Source: Fremontodendron californicum (Eukaryota; Streptophyta; Magnoliopsida; Malvales; Malvaceae). Taken from it: a stretch of 64,000 nt of DNA. Shown here piece after piece: positions 35,150 to 45,876 of this stretch. The notes beneath the pieces were generated by a model that saw only the letters and a program-made list of their open reading frames with translations, was not told where the DNA came from and made no database searches. A program made the translations under genes and the position numbers. Each line of letters starts with the position of its first letter. Positions within the stretch are counted from its first letter, which is position 1. The stretch spans positions 1,493,001-1,557,000 of the forward strand of contig JAULJL010000027.1 of NCBI GenBank assembly GCA_030761205.1. The letters are read 5' to 3'.

Positions 35150-38015
35150 ATGGCACTTGCACGGGTTGCTAGGAGTGGCTTGAGAAGATCAGGAGGTACC
35201 ATTGGTAGTTACGCAAGTGAGACGGATATCTTCTGTGAAAGAGCATCCGGCCACAAAAATTTCCTTCCTTCCCTTGAAAAAATAAATGCGCACAGCAATT
35301 TGACATACCTTTCCACCATCAAGAGGGTAAATCACATGAGTTTTTGGAGCAGGGAAATAAGGACAACCCCAGATTATCAATGTCCCTCAGCAGAGCGGTT
35401 AGTGGAGTTGCAGTCAGAAGATGATGAACCAAGGTATCCAGGACTGAAGGCAACCAAGCCAGGTGAAAAGCCTAGAGTGGTTGTCCTTGGTACTGGATGG
35501 GCAGCATGCCGATTCCTCAAGGAGCTTGACACCAAAACCTATGATGTTGTTTGCATATCACCTCGAAACCACATGGTCTTCACCCCTTTGCTTGCTTCAA
35601 CTTGTGTTGGAACCCTTGAATTTCGCTCAGTTGCTGAGCCTGTTGGCCGGATACAGTCTGCATTGTCAACAAGCCCCAATTCATACTTTTATCTGGCTTC
35701 TTGCAGAGGCGTTGATAGTGACAAACATGAGGTGAGTTAATGTATGCCAGTAATATATTCTATTTTACTGTAGCTATCTGTACCTCCCCAATGAGTTTTT
35801 ATGCCATACTGTGCCATAACGTGCAGGTAGTCATGACTAATGACTGATATTGGTTCCAAACTAAATTCAAAAGCAAATAAGCGAGCGTGAATTGGCTTGT
35901 TATATATGGGAAATCTCGATGACAGATTTTGTTTCCATGTTTTTTACATGTCACAGTCATTGAAAGCCTAACTATATACGTTCATCAGGTGTATTGTGAG
36001 ACAATGAGCGATGGTGGACTACCTCATGAGCCTTATCAATTTAAAGTTGCATATGACAAGCTTGTAATTGCTGCTGGAGCTGAGCCTTTAACTTTTGGTA
36101 TCAAGGGGGTGAAGGAAAATGCATATTTCCTTCGTGAAGTGAATCATGCCCAAGAAATAAGGAAGAAGCTCCTCTTGAATCTGATGCTCTCTGAAAATCC
36201 AGGTGAGTGATGTTTTCTGGCCATAGATTTTGCAATCCTGGTGTCTCCTTTGTATACTTGGTCTGTACTTGTTTCATATAATCATATCACAAACTCCTAT
36301 TATCTTTCCTCATCATGAGGACTCTCTCGCTCTCTCTTGGTTCAAACTCCCCATTTAGGACTCCTTGTGGCTAAAGTTGACCCCTAATTTTCTGGCCAAG
36401 GGACAAGGTGTTGATGTCATTTAGCATTTTTACTTGTTTATATAAACAATTACATTCTCTTACAATTCAATTGGTCATTACAGGCATATCAGAAGAAGAA
36501 AAGAAACGCATCTTGCACTGTGTTATCATTGGGGGTGGCCCTACAGGAGTGGAGTTTAGTGGTGAGTTGAGTGATTTTATAATGAGAGATGTCCGGGAGA
36601 GGTATAGTCACGTAAAAGATTACATCAAAGTCACGCTTATAGAGGTATTCCATGTGCAAGAGGGCAACTCCCTCCCATTTTTCTCTTAGTAAATATCTGT
36701 ATACAATGGATGTTGATTTTGCCATTTCGTATACCTTGGTCAGGCAAATGAGATTTTGTCATCCTTCGATGTTGGACTACGCCAGTATGCAACAAATCAC
36801 TTGACCAAAGTAATTTGAATTCCTTTCATATATTCCTAGAGCTATTGTTTGTCATAATTCTTGGAACTATCTTTGACATTTTGAATTTTGCATCAGTCTG
36901 GTGTTCACCTTATGCGAGGTGTTGTAAAAGAGGTTCATCCCAAAAAAATTGTTCTCAGTGATGGAACTGATGTCCCTTATGGCCTCTTAGTCTGGTCCAC
37001 TGGTGTTGGTCCTTCTCAGTTCGTGAAATCATTAAATCTTCCCAAGTCCCCTGGTGGAAGGTATATACACTGGCATTCTTTTGCACTGACCTATTTTCTT
37101 TTGCTTAACTTTAGTCTTTTTTTCCCTCCCAACAAAGTATTTCTTGGATGAGATTAACTAATTTTATAGGGTTGTGCAGGATTGGTGTTGATGAATGGTT
37201 GCGTGTTCCTTCTATAGAAGATGTATTTGCACTTGGAGATTGTGCTGGTTTCCTTGAACAGACAGGGAAGCCTGTTCTTCCAGCTTTAGCTCAGGTTGGT
37301 CCATTATTCTTCTAGAAATTCTTGCTTCCCTGATCCAATACTGCCCTTTTACTCTGTTGTCAAATCATGGAGGAAGTATTGCTTAATCAAAAGCTTTTCA
37401 AGGAACAAGCATATATATTGTAGGTAGAAAAAGTTTGAAAAGTAGTAACAGAATTAGTTCATTTACTTATTCTAGATGGATGGTAAATTTCATAATTGAT
37501 GAGCTAATTGTTTTGCACTCGTTAAACAGGTTGCAGAAAGGCAAGGAAAATACCTGGTGGAGGTGTTTTACAGGATTGGGAAACAAGAGGGGGGCAAGGC
37601 TTTCAGTGCCAAGGACATGTCTCTAGGAGAGGCTTTTGTCTATAAGCATCTTGGAAGCATGGCATCTGTTGGTCGTTATAAGGCCCTGGTGGATCTTCGC
37701 CAATCTAAGGTAATAATCAATAGCCATTTCTGACATTGAAAACCAACAAAAAATTTACTTGTTTAGCTTGGCATCTATTCTTGAGGCTTGACTTCTGATT
37801 CTTAAACAATAATAGTTCGGTTGTTATTAATCTTCTAAACATGTATGCTGCGCTGCCAGGATGCTAAAGGCATATCACTTGCCGGGTTCGTAAGCTGGTT
37901 GATTTGGCGCTCGGCTTACTTGACGCGTGTGGTGAGTTGGAGGAACAGGTTTTATGTGGCAGTGAACTGGGCGACCACGCTGGTCTTTGGCAGAGACAAT
38001 TCCAGGATAGGTTGA
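35150..38015 (+). CDS. NDA: Alternative (rotenone-insensitive) NAD(P)H-ubiquinone oxidoreductase, NDA type, mitochondrial
   Basis: Type II NADH dehydrogenase on the matrix side of the inner mitochondrial membrane; it passes electrons to ubiquinone without pumping protons and bypasses complex I. Eight exons: 35150-35731, 35989-36202, 36484-36644, 36744-36809, 36897-37060, 37180-37294, 37530-37709, 37860-38015, giving 545 aa. The N-terminus is rich in Arg and Ser and lacks acids at first ([16 protein letters not shown]), as in mitochondrial presequences. The FAD-binding motif is [13 protein letters not shown] (residues 114-122 core) and the NAD-binding motif [16 protein letters not shown] (282-289 core). 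Later blocks [11 protein letters not shown] and [10 protein letters not shown] are typical. There is no EF-hand insertion, which separates NDA from NDB. The C-terminus is ...GRDNSRIG. Intact. Confidence 0.92.
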
Positions 38016-38386
38016 CACTTGACAAAGCCCCCCATCGCCCAGGCTTCATTGGGCTTTGATTTGTCATTGATATTTTGAATCTTATCTTAAATCTTTCATT
38101 GATTCCAGATTTACTCCTCCTTCTGTATATTTTGGTATTAGCTTAATGTTTAAATGATTCTGGAACACTTTAGCTACAAATTAGAGAGTGGACAAAAGCA
38201 TAAATGCAAAGAAATTCCATGAATTCATTTATCTGAAAGATATTAGTACAAGCTTTGTACAAAACTGACATGAACATCAACAAAAACACAGCTCACATCT
38301 TTCCTAGGACAGGCAACACCCTCTCCCACGCTTTCTTACAAACTCATCAAATTTTCCTTTTTTTTTTTTGGGAGAAAGAATTAAAC
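38016..38386. other. NDA 3' region and spacer
   Basis: No further gene. Convergent arrangement: the NDA gene (+) and the small-protein gene at 38387-38563 (-) end toward each other. Confidence 0.5.
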
Positions 38387-38563
38387 CTAGGACAAGTGAG
38401 CAGCAGCTGCCCTGCGACTACTTGCAGAAAAAATAGAAGCAAAAGAATGGGCAATTCCCACCAATATAGCCACTTTCACTTGACCCCTCCTTGGGATCGG
38501 ACGTCCAGCAATCCTCGGTGAAAAATTCCCACCGTTGATCATTTCCCTCCTTGCACCTTCCAT
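38387..38563 (-). CDS. Small basic/hydrophobic protein, 58 aa (paralogue A)
   Basis: A 58-residue ORF, too short for the usual length cut-offs. A near-identical ORF lies at 41559-41726. Residues 1-30 are basic and include RIAGRPIPRRGQVK; residues 30-46 form a hydrophobic or amphipathic stretch (VAILVGIAHSFASIFS); the tail is SASSRRAAAAHLS. The two paralogues share about 33 of the first 46 residues. In the best-conserved block many base differences are synonymous and most replacements are conservative, the pattern expected of a protein under selection. A TATA box (minus CTATATAAA, 38704-38712) lies 141 bp upstream. I do not recognise a named family. A membrane-associated peptide is conceivable but unproven. 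Confidence 0.7.
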   Translation of the reverse strand: MEGARREMINGGNFSPRIAGRPIPRRGQVKVAILVGIAHSFASIFSASSRRAAAAHLS

Positions 38564-38703
38564 TTCTTCTTAGTTTTTAAAAAATATCTGAAGATTGAAT
38601 AGAGGAGAAGAAAACAGAGAGCTTATATTGGAAACTTTTGTTTTGAGTTTTGGTGTTTTGGGTGAGTTGGGTTGTACGACTCGGAGGTTGTCCCTTGTCA
38701 TGG

Positions 38704-38712
38704 TTTATATAG
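38704..38712 (-). promoter_or_regulatory. TATA box of small-protein gene A
   Basis: CTATATAAA on the minus strand, 141 bp upstream of the ATG at 38563. The paralogous gene has the same nonamer 123 bp upstream. Confidence 0.6.
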
Positions 38713-38719
38713 AGAGTAA

Positions 38720-41558
38720 AACAAATGATTGCCCTTTGTTTCTAGCAGATATTACGATCATGCCCACAGAGTTTGACTATGACTTGATGATATTGACCTT
38801 TTGTTTTTATGTACTGTCGCATTCAAATTTTATAACGGTGTACTTTTCTAAGTTGGATTTTGTCCAAAAATCTTCTATTTTAGTATTATTTTTTTTTATT
38901 TTGCTTTCGTATTTTTAAGATTATTATATTATATAAATTATTTTTAATATATTAAAATTCATTAAATTAATTATTATATTTAATATAAATAATAATTTAA
39001 TTAATTTTAACATATATCCTAAAAATATTTGTTAACAATTTTTTTTTCCCAACAACACAACAAATCACATTCGACTATTATTAATGAATAGTTAAAAGTT
39101 CAATGAGAAGAAGAAGATGATAAGTTGAAATGAGTTTCCTAAACACTCTAATATACGGATATTAATTAAAGTGATATTTTATAAAATTTCATTCAACTTT
39201 TTTTTCTTTTCAAAATTTAAAGTTGTTTTCATTCACTTTGTATTTATAATATATGGCATTCATTTCATGTAGTACTTTACTAAATTTTAATTGTTTAATT
39301 ATTTGAATATAAAAAATATAATGCTTGAGGTACAAAAATCAACTCTCAGCAAGCTCTGTTTTGTCTAACATATTAAAACGAAAGATATTTTGAGTGATAG
39401 TATGAACATGACCTTCTTTAATCTGAAATTTTCAATTTTATAAGGTAAAAGGATGAGTTGATCATTTAGACAAGTCGACAAGAAAGATGCTAATCTCGTA
39501 AAATAATGATAAAGTAAGGTTTAAGGTTGTTAATTATAAAGAAATAATTATTGATGTCATGTCTGAATTAAAATCACGTGCTCCATTGCACCCAGACCCA
39601 AAGTCCCACCGGTGGCTTTTGTCTCCCTGTCCTTGTCCCTGACTCTGACTCTGACTCTGACCTGTCTGTCTGTCTGTCAGTCACCTCCTCCACCTCCACT
39701 TGTCACAAACTCACAATCCTTAACTTATCCAACGAATCCGATCCAACTCTGCAATGAACCGGATTAGATCGAATGGTTAGCCAGACTTGCCAACCCCCAC
39801 TTCCATCTCAACTAAAAAACGTTATCATCTCATCATCTGCCCAATGTTAAGGCAAGGGAAGGGAGAGATTGTTGTTTGGAAAAGTTGTAATCTTTTTCTT
39901 TTGGGGTTAGTGGAGAGTCACAATCTCATTCACCAATCTCTTGTAAAGGAGTGTGACTGTGACAAGACTAAGGACCGGAAAGTTATAAAATAAGCTTTTT
40001 AAAATAAAATTTATTATATATAAATATGATAAAATTATATAAATTTTTTTTATTTATATGTAATTTTTTTATATATAAATGTGATAAATATATTATATAT
40101 TTATATAATTTTTTATAAATATAATTTTTTTTACATATAAATATGACATAAATTATATATAAATATAATAAATTATATATATAATAAAACATACAAAAAA
40201 AAAACTCATTTTAAAAAAGTTTTCTTATAATTTTCCTTGAAATCCATCTTCTTTCTTTTTCTCATTTATTGAATTTAATAGTAAAAAAATAGGGGATATG
40301 AGTTGTTGGATTGTGTATGAGGACTGAGGAGGGAATAGATTCGAGTCTATCAGTTAATTACATCATCAAATCAGGTTTATTAATTTGATAATGTCCCACT
40401 CAAAATACCTTTTATTTTAAGAAAATATTAATCATAGACATTAAACTACAATATGCATGCATCTCCACTGCTAACCAGACTCCATTACTATTACTTTTTT
40501 TTTTTTTATTAGTTTTTGCTTGAAAGAATAAAGATATTGAAAAAACTCCATTTTGTTTGGTTTTTTTTTTTCTTTTATTTTTTTCATCTCTCATCTTTTC
40601 ATCTTTTAGGGTATTTCTTTTTCTTCTCATGTAAATTGTGGGGTATATATATACTTTTCTTGGAAAAAAAGGCTACTACTAATTCAATCTAGTAAAAGCA
40701 ATTAGAAAATGTTCTTCTAAGTTGAACCAAGTTTTTTTTTTTCATTAATTTTCTTGTATTTAAATTTGAAATTTTAAAGTGTTAAGGAGGATAATATAAT
40801 ATTTTTTGTATAAAAAAAAAATCACAGTCTAAAGATTAAAGAAGAAATTATAAATATTGGGATTAAAAATTCAAACCTATTTAATATTACTTTTTAAAAA
40901 TAATTATATAAATTAATTAAATTAAATTTCAGATTCATCACGATAATAATAATAATACTTTTAGTAGTAACAAAAGCATCCCTTGAATTAAGGCATTTTC
41001 ATCATTCTGTAATTCCTTCCTTTTTTTTAACTGGGGAGAGTTTTCCTTTTAATTTACAAAAAGGGTCAGAAGTAAACTATTTTTTAAAGGATAATTGGAT
41101 TGACTCAAAGAAGTAAAGTAGTAACTATCGTCTATAGGCTTCCCTAAAAAAAATAATACTACTATATTTTGTTTTCATTTTCGTATATGCAATAATATTA
41201 TACATTGATTTTATTTAAAAAGCAATTAAAGTTGTCTAGGAGAGGCAGGCTCTATAAAATTTTTGCTCACTCTTTTTTTATATAAAAAAAATTGCAAATA
41301 AAAATGTAAATGGAGAGACAAGTATTAAACAAGTAAAGAAACAATAGAATTCTTTCTATAAACAAAGAAAAACAATAAAAATTCATTATATTTATAATAA
41401 AACATTTCTTTGTACTACAAAAGCTATAATAATAAATAAAAGATGAAAAAAAAGGAATAGCTGTTCATATATTTCCAAAAGGACATAAATGCCCATGTCT
41501 ATCATATAAATAATTGGGCTTCCCAAGGCCAAGTCTGGTATTTTCTTCACCGAGAAAA
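38720..41558. other. AT-rich intergenic DNA between the two small-protein genes
   Basis: No other gene recognised. Contains short simple repeats: (tgactc)n near 39641-39660, (tgtc)n near 39664-39678, and low-complexity TA-rich DNA at 39995-40200 that yields meaningless Ile/Tyr-rich frames. The cacgtg at 39577-39582 (atcacgtgct) is a G-box core, with no gene nearby that it obviously serves. Confidence 0.5.
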
Positions 41559-41726
41559 CTAAGCAGCTGCACATCGGCTACTACTTCGAGAGAAGATAGA
41601 AGCAAAAGAATGGGCCAGGCCCAAAACTATAGCCAACTTTACTTGACCCCTCTTGGGAATCCGACGGCCAGCAATCCTCTGAGTGTAAATCCCACCGTTG
41701 ATCATTGCCCTCCTTGTACCAGCCAT
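41559..41726 (-). CDS. Small basic/hydrophobic protein, 55 aa (paralogue B)
   Basis: Paralogue of the gene at 38387-38563, same strand, about 3 kb further right. Starts MAGTRRAMINGG. The core RIAGRRIPKRGQVK and LAIVLGLAHSFASIFS is shared with paralogue A, and the tail is RSSSRCAAA. ATG context (aagatATGgct) and a TATA box at 41849-41857 support expression. Nearby synonymous differences between the copies include GGA/GGC, CCA/CCC, GTG/GTA, AAA/AAG, ATT/ATC and TTT/TTC. The transcribed strand upstream of the ATG is not alike in the two copies, so the duplication is old enough for the leader to have diverged while the protein has not. Function unknown. Confidence 0.7.
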   Translation of the reverse strand: MAGTRRAMINGGIYTQRIAGRRIPKRGQVKLAIVLGLAHSFASIFSRSSSRCAAA

Positions 41727-41848
41727 ATCTTCTTTTGTTTGCTGATATAAACCTCTTTTGGAGAGTTTAAGGTTGGAGTGGAGAAGGAAGTACTGAGTGG
41801 TGCTTTTGTCTGAATTTTAGGTACAATTTGGTGGGAAGGAAGGTTCCC

Positions 41849-41857
41849 TTTATATAG
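41849..41857 (-). promoter_or_regulatory. TATA box of small-protein gene B
   Basis: CTATATAAA on the minus strand, 123 bp upstream of the ATG at 41726, in the context CACCTCTATATAAAGGG. Confidence 0.6.
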
Positions 41858-43525
41858 AGGTGGCTAAGGAAAGTTCCCTTTCATAAAAGTCCCCAAATTA
41901 AGGGCTGCGCTTAGGAGTATATTATTTCCTTTCCGATTTGATCTCTTATTTTAGTTATTATTATTTTTTATATAAAAAAAATCTGAAAATAAGGAATGTT
42001 ATAAATATCGAAATTCAAATTAAAATCTATCAAATATTATATTTTTAAAATATATCAATCAAAATGAATTAAGTTGGAAAGTATTTATAATTTCATTTAG
42101 CTAATTGAATTGATTGGTCTAAAATCAAGGGCAGCCACGTAATTGATGAGTGGAATCAAATCAAGAATATGCTGGAAATGGAATAATAATGGAGTAATGT
42201 TTGGCTAAAAGCAAAGTTATTGAGGATCACGTAAGTGATTATTTATTAATTAAGTTGCATATTGATCACATGGGGTTTTTCATTTTGTATTGGTTCAAGG
42301 AATCATAGACTTGGCACTGGCACTGGCACTGGCGGCTGCTACTTTCACTGTTCCATTATTTGCTTGAACCACCTTTTTTTTTTTATCCTCTCAAATCCTA
42401 CTTCCCATCCCATCCCACAATTCCACATTTAGTAAAATAGAAATGCTCAAAAATCAAATTATTTGTTCAAATTTAAAAATTTATTTATATTTTAAAGAGT
42501 TTGGATAAAAATATTAGGTTTAAAATATGAGTTTGAATAAAAAAAAAAAGATTCGTTTAGAAAATAGACCGGGATTTGACTTCAACTATTCAGACTCGAG
42601 TTCGGCCCGACCCGCATGTTTTTTATTTATATAATATAATATATTATTTAATTTATATCATATAAAAAAATAAATCGATATAATATTATAATGTAAACAT
42701 TTAAAAATATGTTAAGTTATTTATATTTTAAAATTAATAAAAAAATTAAATTACTAAAATTAAATAATAATAAAATATTTGTTTAAATTTTTTTAGAAAA
42801 AAAATATGGAGGGGTTTAAATGGGTTTGGACTACCCATTTATAAATATGACGCGTGTTTGGACAAAATTTGAAACTCATATTTTAAGTGTAGGGCCGGAC
42901 TTGAACAAATATATATGAATATATGGTGTTCATAGAAATAAATTAAAGAAAATCACCCAAAACATTCCCACCCAAGATTTATTGGGGGAGTCTGATATGG
43001 ATGCGCCTAAATTAGTCATTATCATCATAAAATTGCATAACCACATGTTTTCTCCTTTTCCATCGTGATATATATCCACCTAAAAAGCTTCTTTTTATGT
43101 TGCAATTTGCATCAAAATATCTTATTTTCAAGCTAGGTGGGTTTTTTTTTTGTTAAAATAGTTGGGTTATTGCATTAAATTACATATCAGTGATTCAATT
43201 GAAACGTCTGAATGTGTTTTAAATTTGATGACTTAAATTTGAAACTGATCTCATGAAATCGACAGCAGACAATATAAGATTTTTTTTTAATATAAAATAG
43301 ATCGTAATTTGAAAAAAAAAATGAATTATAGATATTAAAATTTAAATAGATCGTAATTTAAAATTTATTAAATATCATCTCTTAAAAATAATTATATGAA
43401 TCAATATGAGTTGAACATACGAACATTTGCTTACAACATAGCCGATATAAAATGTGAGTGAGGGAACAGAAAGAGAAAGGTACATTGAATCAGAATTTTG
43501 TTGTTTTCTATCATTGATGAGGTTA
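41858..43525. other. AT-rich intergenic DNA with a possible non-autonomous element near 42500-42920
   Basis: No gene. At 42500-42920 an internally AT-rich stretch is bordered by words that are complementary in sense (tcggcccgacccg at 42602 and tagggccggacttgaac at 42890; aaaatatgagtttgaa at 42522 and gaaactcatattttaa at 42870). This suggests a foldback or inverted-repeat element. Ends were not determined. Confidence 0.35.
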
Positions 43526-43850
43526 GTTTAGCATTGCTATTAAAAAAATTTTGGATTGGAAAAATTATGGATTGAAAAAAGTGTATTTAAAAAGTATGAT
43601 AAAAATGTATGGTTTAAATTTTTTCAAGTGTTTGATATTGCTGTGAAAAAGTATTGTGGGGATTTTAAATGTCAAAAAATATATGTTTAAAATAATAAAA
43701 GTATAGAGATGTGAGGATAATAAAATCATTTTATCTATAAACCAGTTTTTAAAGTTCAAAAATTATATTTTTTTGACTTTTTAGTTTGGCTAACTGTTTT
43801 TTGACTTTAAAAATTATTCCAAAAACAATATTAATCAAGGCATTAGTGCT
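43526..43850 (+). mobile_element. MITE-like family B, copy 1
   Basis: Begins near gtttagcattgctatt. Shares with 59745-60115 a run of about 200 bp in the same orientation, including atatgtttaaaataataaaa, tagagatgtgaggataataaaatcatttta and agtttttaaagt. Phrases such as gctgtgaaaaagt are common in dispersed plant MITEs. Edges are approximate. Confidence 0.5.
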
Positions 43851-45405
43851 ACAAGATTTTTTAGGGCACATCCATCTCAGTATTAAAAATGTATTATCTC
43901 CCTGGTTAAGATTGATGATGGCGATGGCGATTGAAAAGAAAATTATTTTTTAGGACCCAAATTTCAAATGTCTGGGAAGTCTCTGTTAGGCACCATATGA
44001 ATTCATAAGGCCGTCATCCACCAACAATCTAATAATAAGTTAGTGTATAAATTTGTTCTTATGCAGCATCATCATCAGGTTGATAAATTTTGAGGAAAAA
44101 AAAATAGAGATTCCATTTTGCACTTTCAAGTTTTTTATGCTATTTTTTTAATCGGTTAGATAAGATTTAAGATTCAATTTTAAGTATATAAGATAGTTTT
44201 ATGGTTTGAAAAAGTGTTATAGTTTTATAATAATATAATAATAATAATGGCTAATGCGGCTTTGATATAGCCATTTTCGCCAACTTTGGACCGTTGGATG
44301 AGGGGCTTCTGAAATCCATAAATGCACCCATTTCTCAGCTGCTGGAAGCCCAGACATCTAACCCATAAATGCAGAAATGGGCTCAGATTGCAACCTAAGC
44401 TCTATGCTTCATTCTTTGGGCTTCACTGGTGTGAAAATGTGTTTATAACTTTACAAGACTTGGTTGCCACTGGCCAGTGGGCCAGGGAAAAATTGGAGGT
44501 CCTTGTCTTTTAGAAAAACTAATTTAGTTTCGTATTTGATATACTGAGGATAAAATTTTTAACTTCACAAGCAAGGTTGAGAATCTCTCACATATTTCAT
44601 TTTTTTAATTTTTTTTTTAAATTTAATATATTTTCAGGAATATATGTTACCATGTTAATCCCGTTTATAGAATTCAAAATTTTTACTGACGATGATTTAG
44701 ATAAATTTTCCTTTGTTTTTCCTTTACAATAAAAACACAATGTAAAACTTAATTATTCTTATGATGATATATGTGGCAGAGAGTTGCAAGAGAAGTTTGG
44801 ATTTCCAAAATTAACTCAACTTGGAAATCAAATTAGCATAGATAATCTCACTGAATTATGGCACTGGGAGTAATCCACTGGTAGATTCACAACAAAATCA
44901 CTGAACAATTATTTAACCTCATATTCAAAGAAGAAATTACACCTTTATTCAGCTTTTTGTTCCAAATTAATATCGATATTTATGAATTATGATGCACTCA
45001 CGTCATGATAACCAATGCTGAAGTAGGCCTAAACCAACTGAATTATTTTTCATTGCTTTCAAAGGATGAAAAATTATGATTATTATTTTTTTAAAGTAAA
45101 AGAAATTATGGTCTGGTCTCTCTTATCTTAAGAATGCCAAGTTTCGTGATGAAAATGGCCTGACAAATCCAAGCACAGTGCATGGACGGCTCTCCATAAA
45201 GTTATTTTCTGATAGAAATTTCCATTTTTCCCACTGCTCCACTTGATTACTGCGGCATCTAAATGGCTTAATCGCTTTCATTTAGATCAAGCAGTGGCAG
45301 GCCTTGCACTCGATTGTTTAATGTTACAAATATTAAAATTATAGTTTGAATGATCACAACAGTACTGCAAGTTTTCTTGAATTATGAACTTGTTTACTCT
45401 AAGGT
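43851..45405. other. Intergenic DNA left of the copia element
   Basis: No coding region or repeat recognised apart from short A/T tracts. Confidence 0.45.
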
Positions 45406-45410
45406 GATCA
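45406..45410. repeat. Target-site duplication (gatca), left
   Basis: 5-bp duplication gatca, repeated at 49783-49787, immediately outside the copia LTRs. Confidence 0.92.
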
Positions 45411-45876
45411 TGTTGAGAAAAGCTTAGAGTAGATAACTCTAATTTTACCACTCAAAGAAGAAAGTTTAGATTTTAGGAAAACTCACAAATGCTCACACTT
45501 CACTCTAGACTACACTCTTTAGAGAAGAACTCTTTAGGAAAACTTAGAACTTTTATTGCTTATTGAAGCTTACTACTTGATGATTTACAAATGCAAGGGA
45601 GGGGGGTATTTATACAATACCAAGACAAACACAAGCCACACAAATATAAAATCTAAATAAATTACAACCACCCATTGTTGTTTAATAACAACCACACATT
45701 TAAATCACACAACTACAACCACACATTAAACCACACAATTACAACCACACATTAAACCACACAATTACAACCACACATTAAACCACACAATTGCAACCAC
45801 ACATTAAACCACACAATTGCAACCACACATTGTTAGACTTTTATTTTTCCTTGGGCTGGTATTGGACAATTTAACA
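45411..45876 (-). repeat. 3' LTR of the copia element
   Basis: 466 bp. Contains a TATA box (minus TATAAATA, 45607-45614) and, at 45688-45830, about five tandem copies of a 26-bp unit (acaaccacacattaaacc...). The ORF stop codon lies in its first six bases. Confidence 0.95.

Noticed and set aside
39983..40192. Ile/Tyr/Lys-rich minus-strand frame
   Set aside because: Translation of low-complexity TA-rich DNA; no protein features.
44322..44513. 63-aa plus-strand frame left of the copia element
   Set aside because: No homologue recognised, no paralogue in the window, no promoter signal; likely chance.
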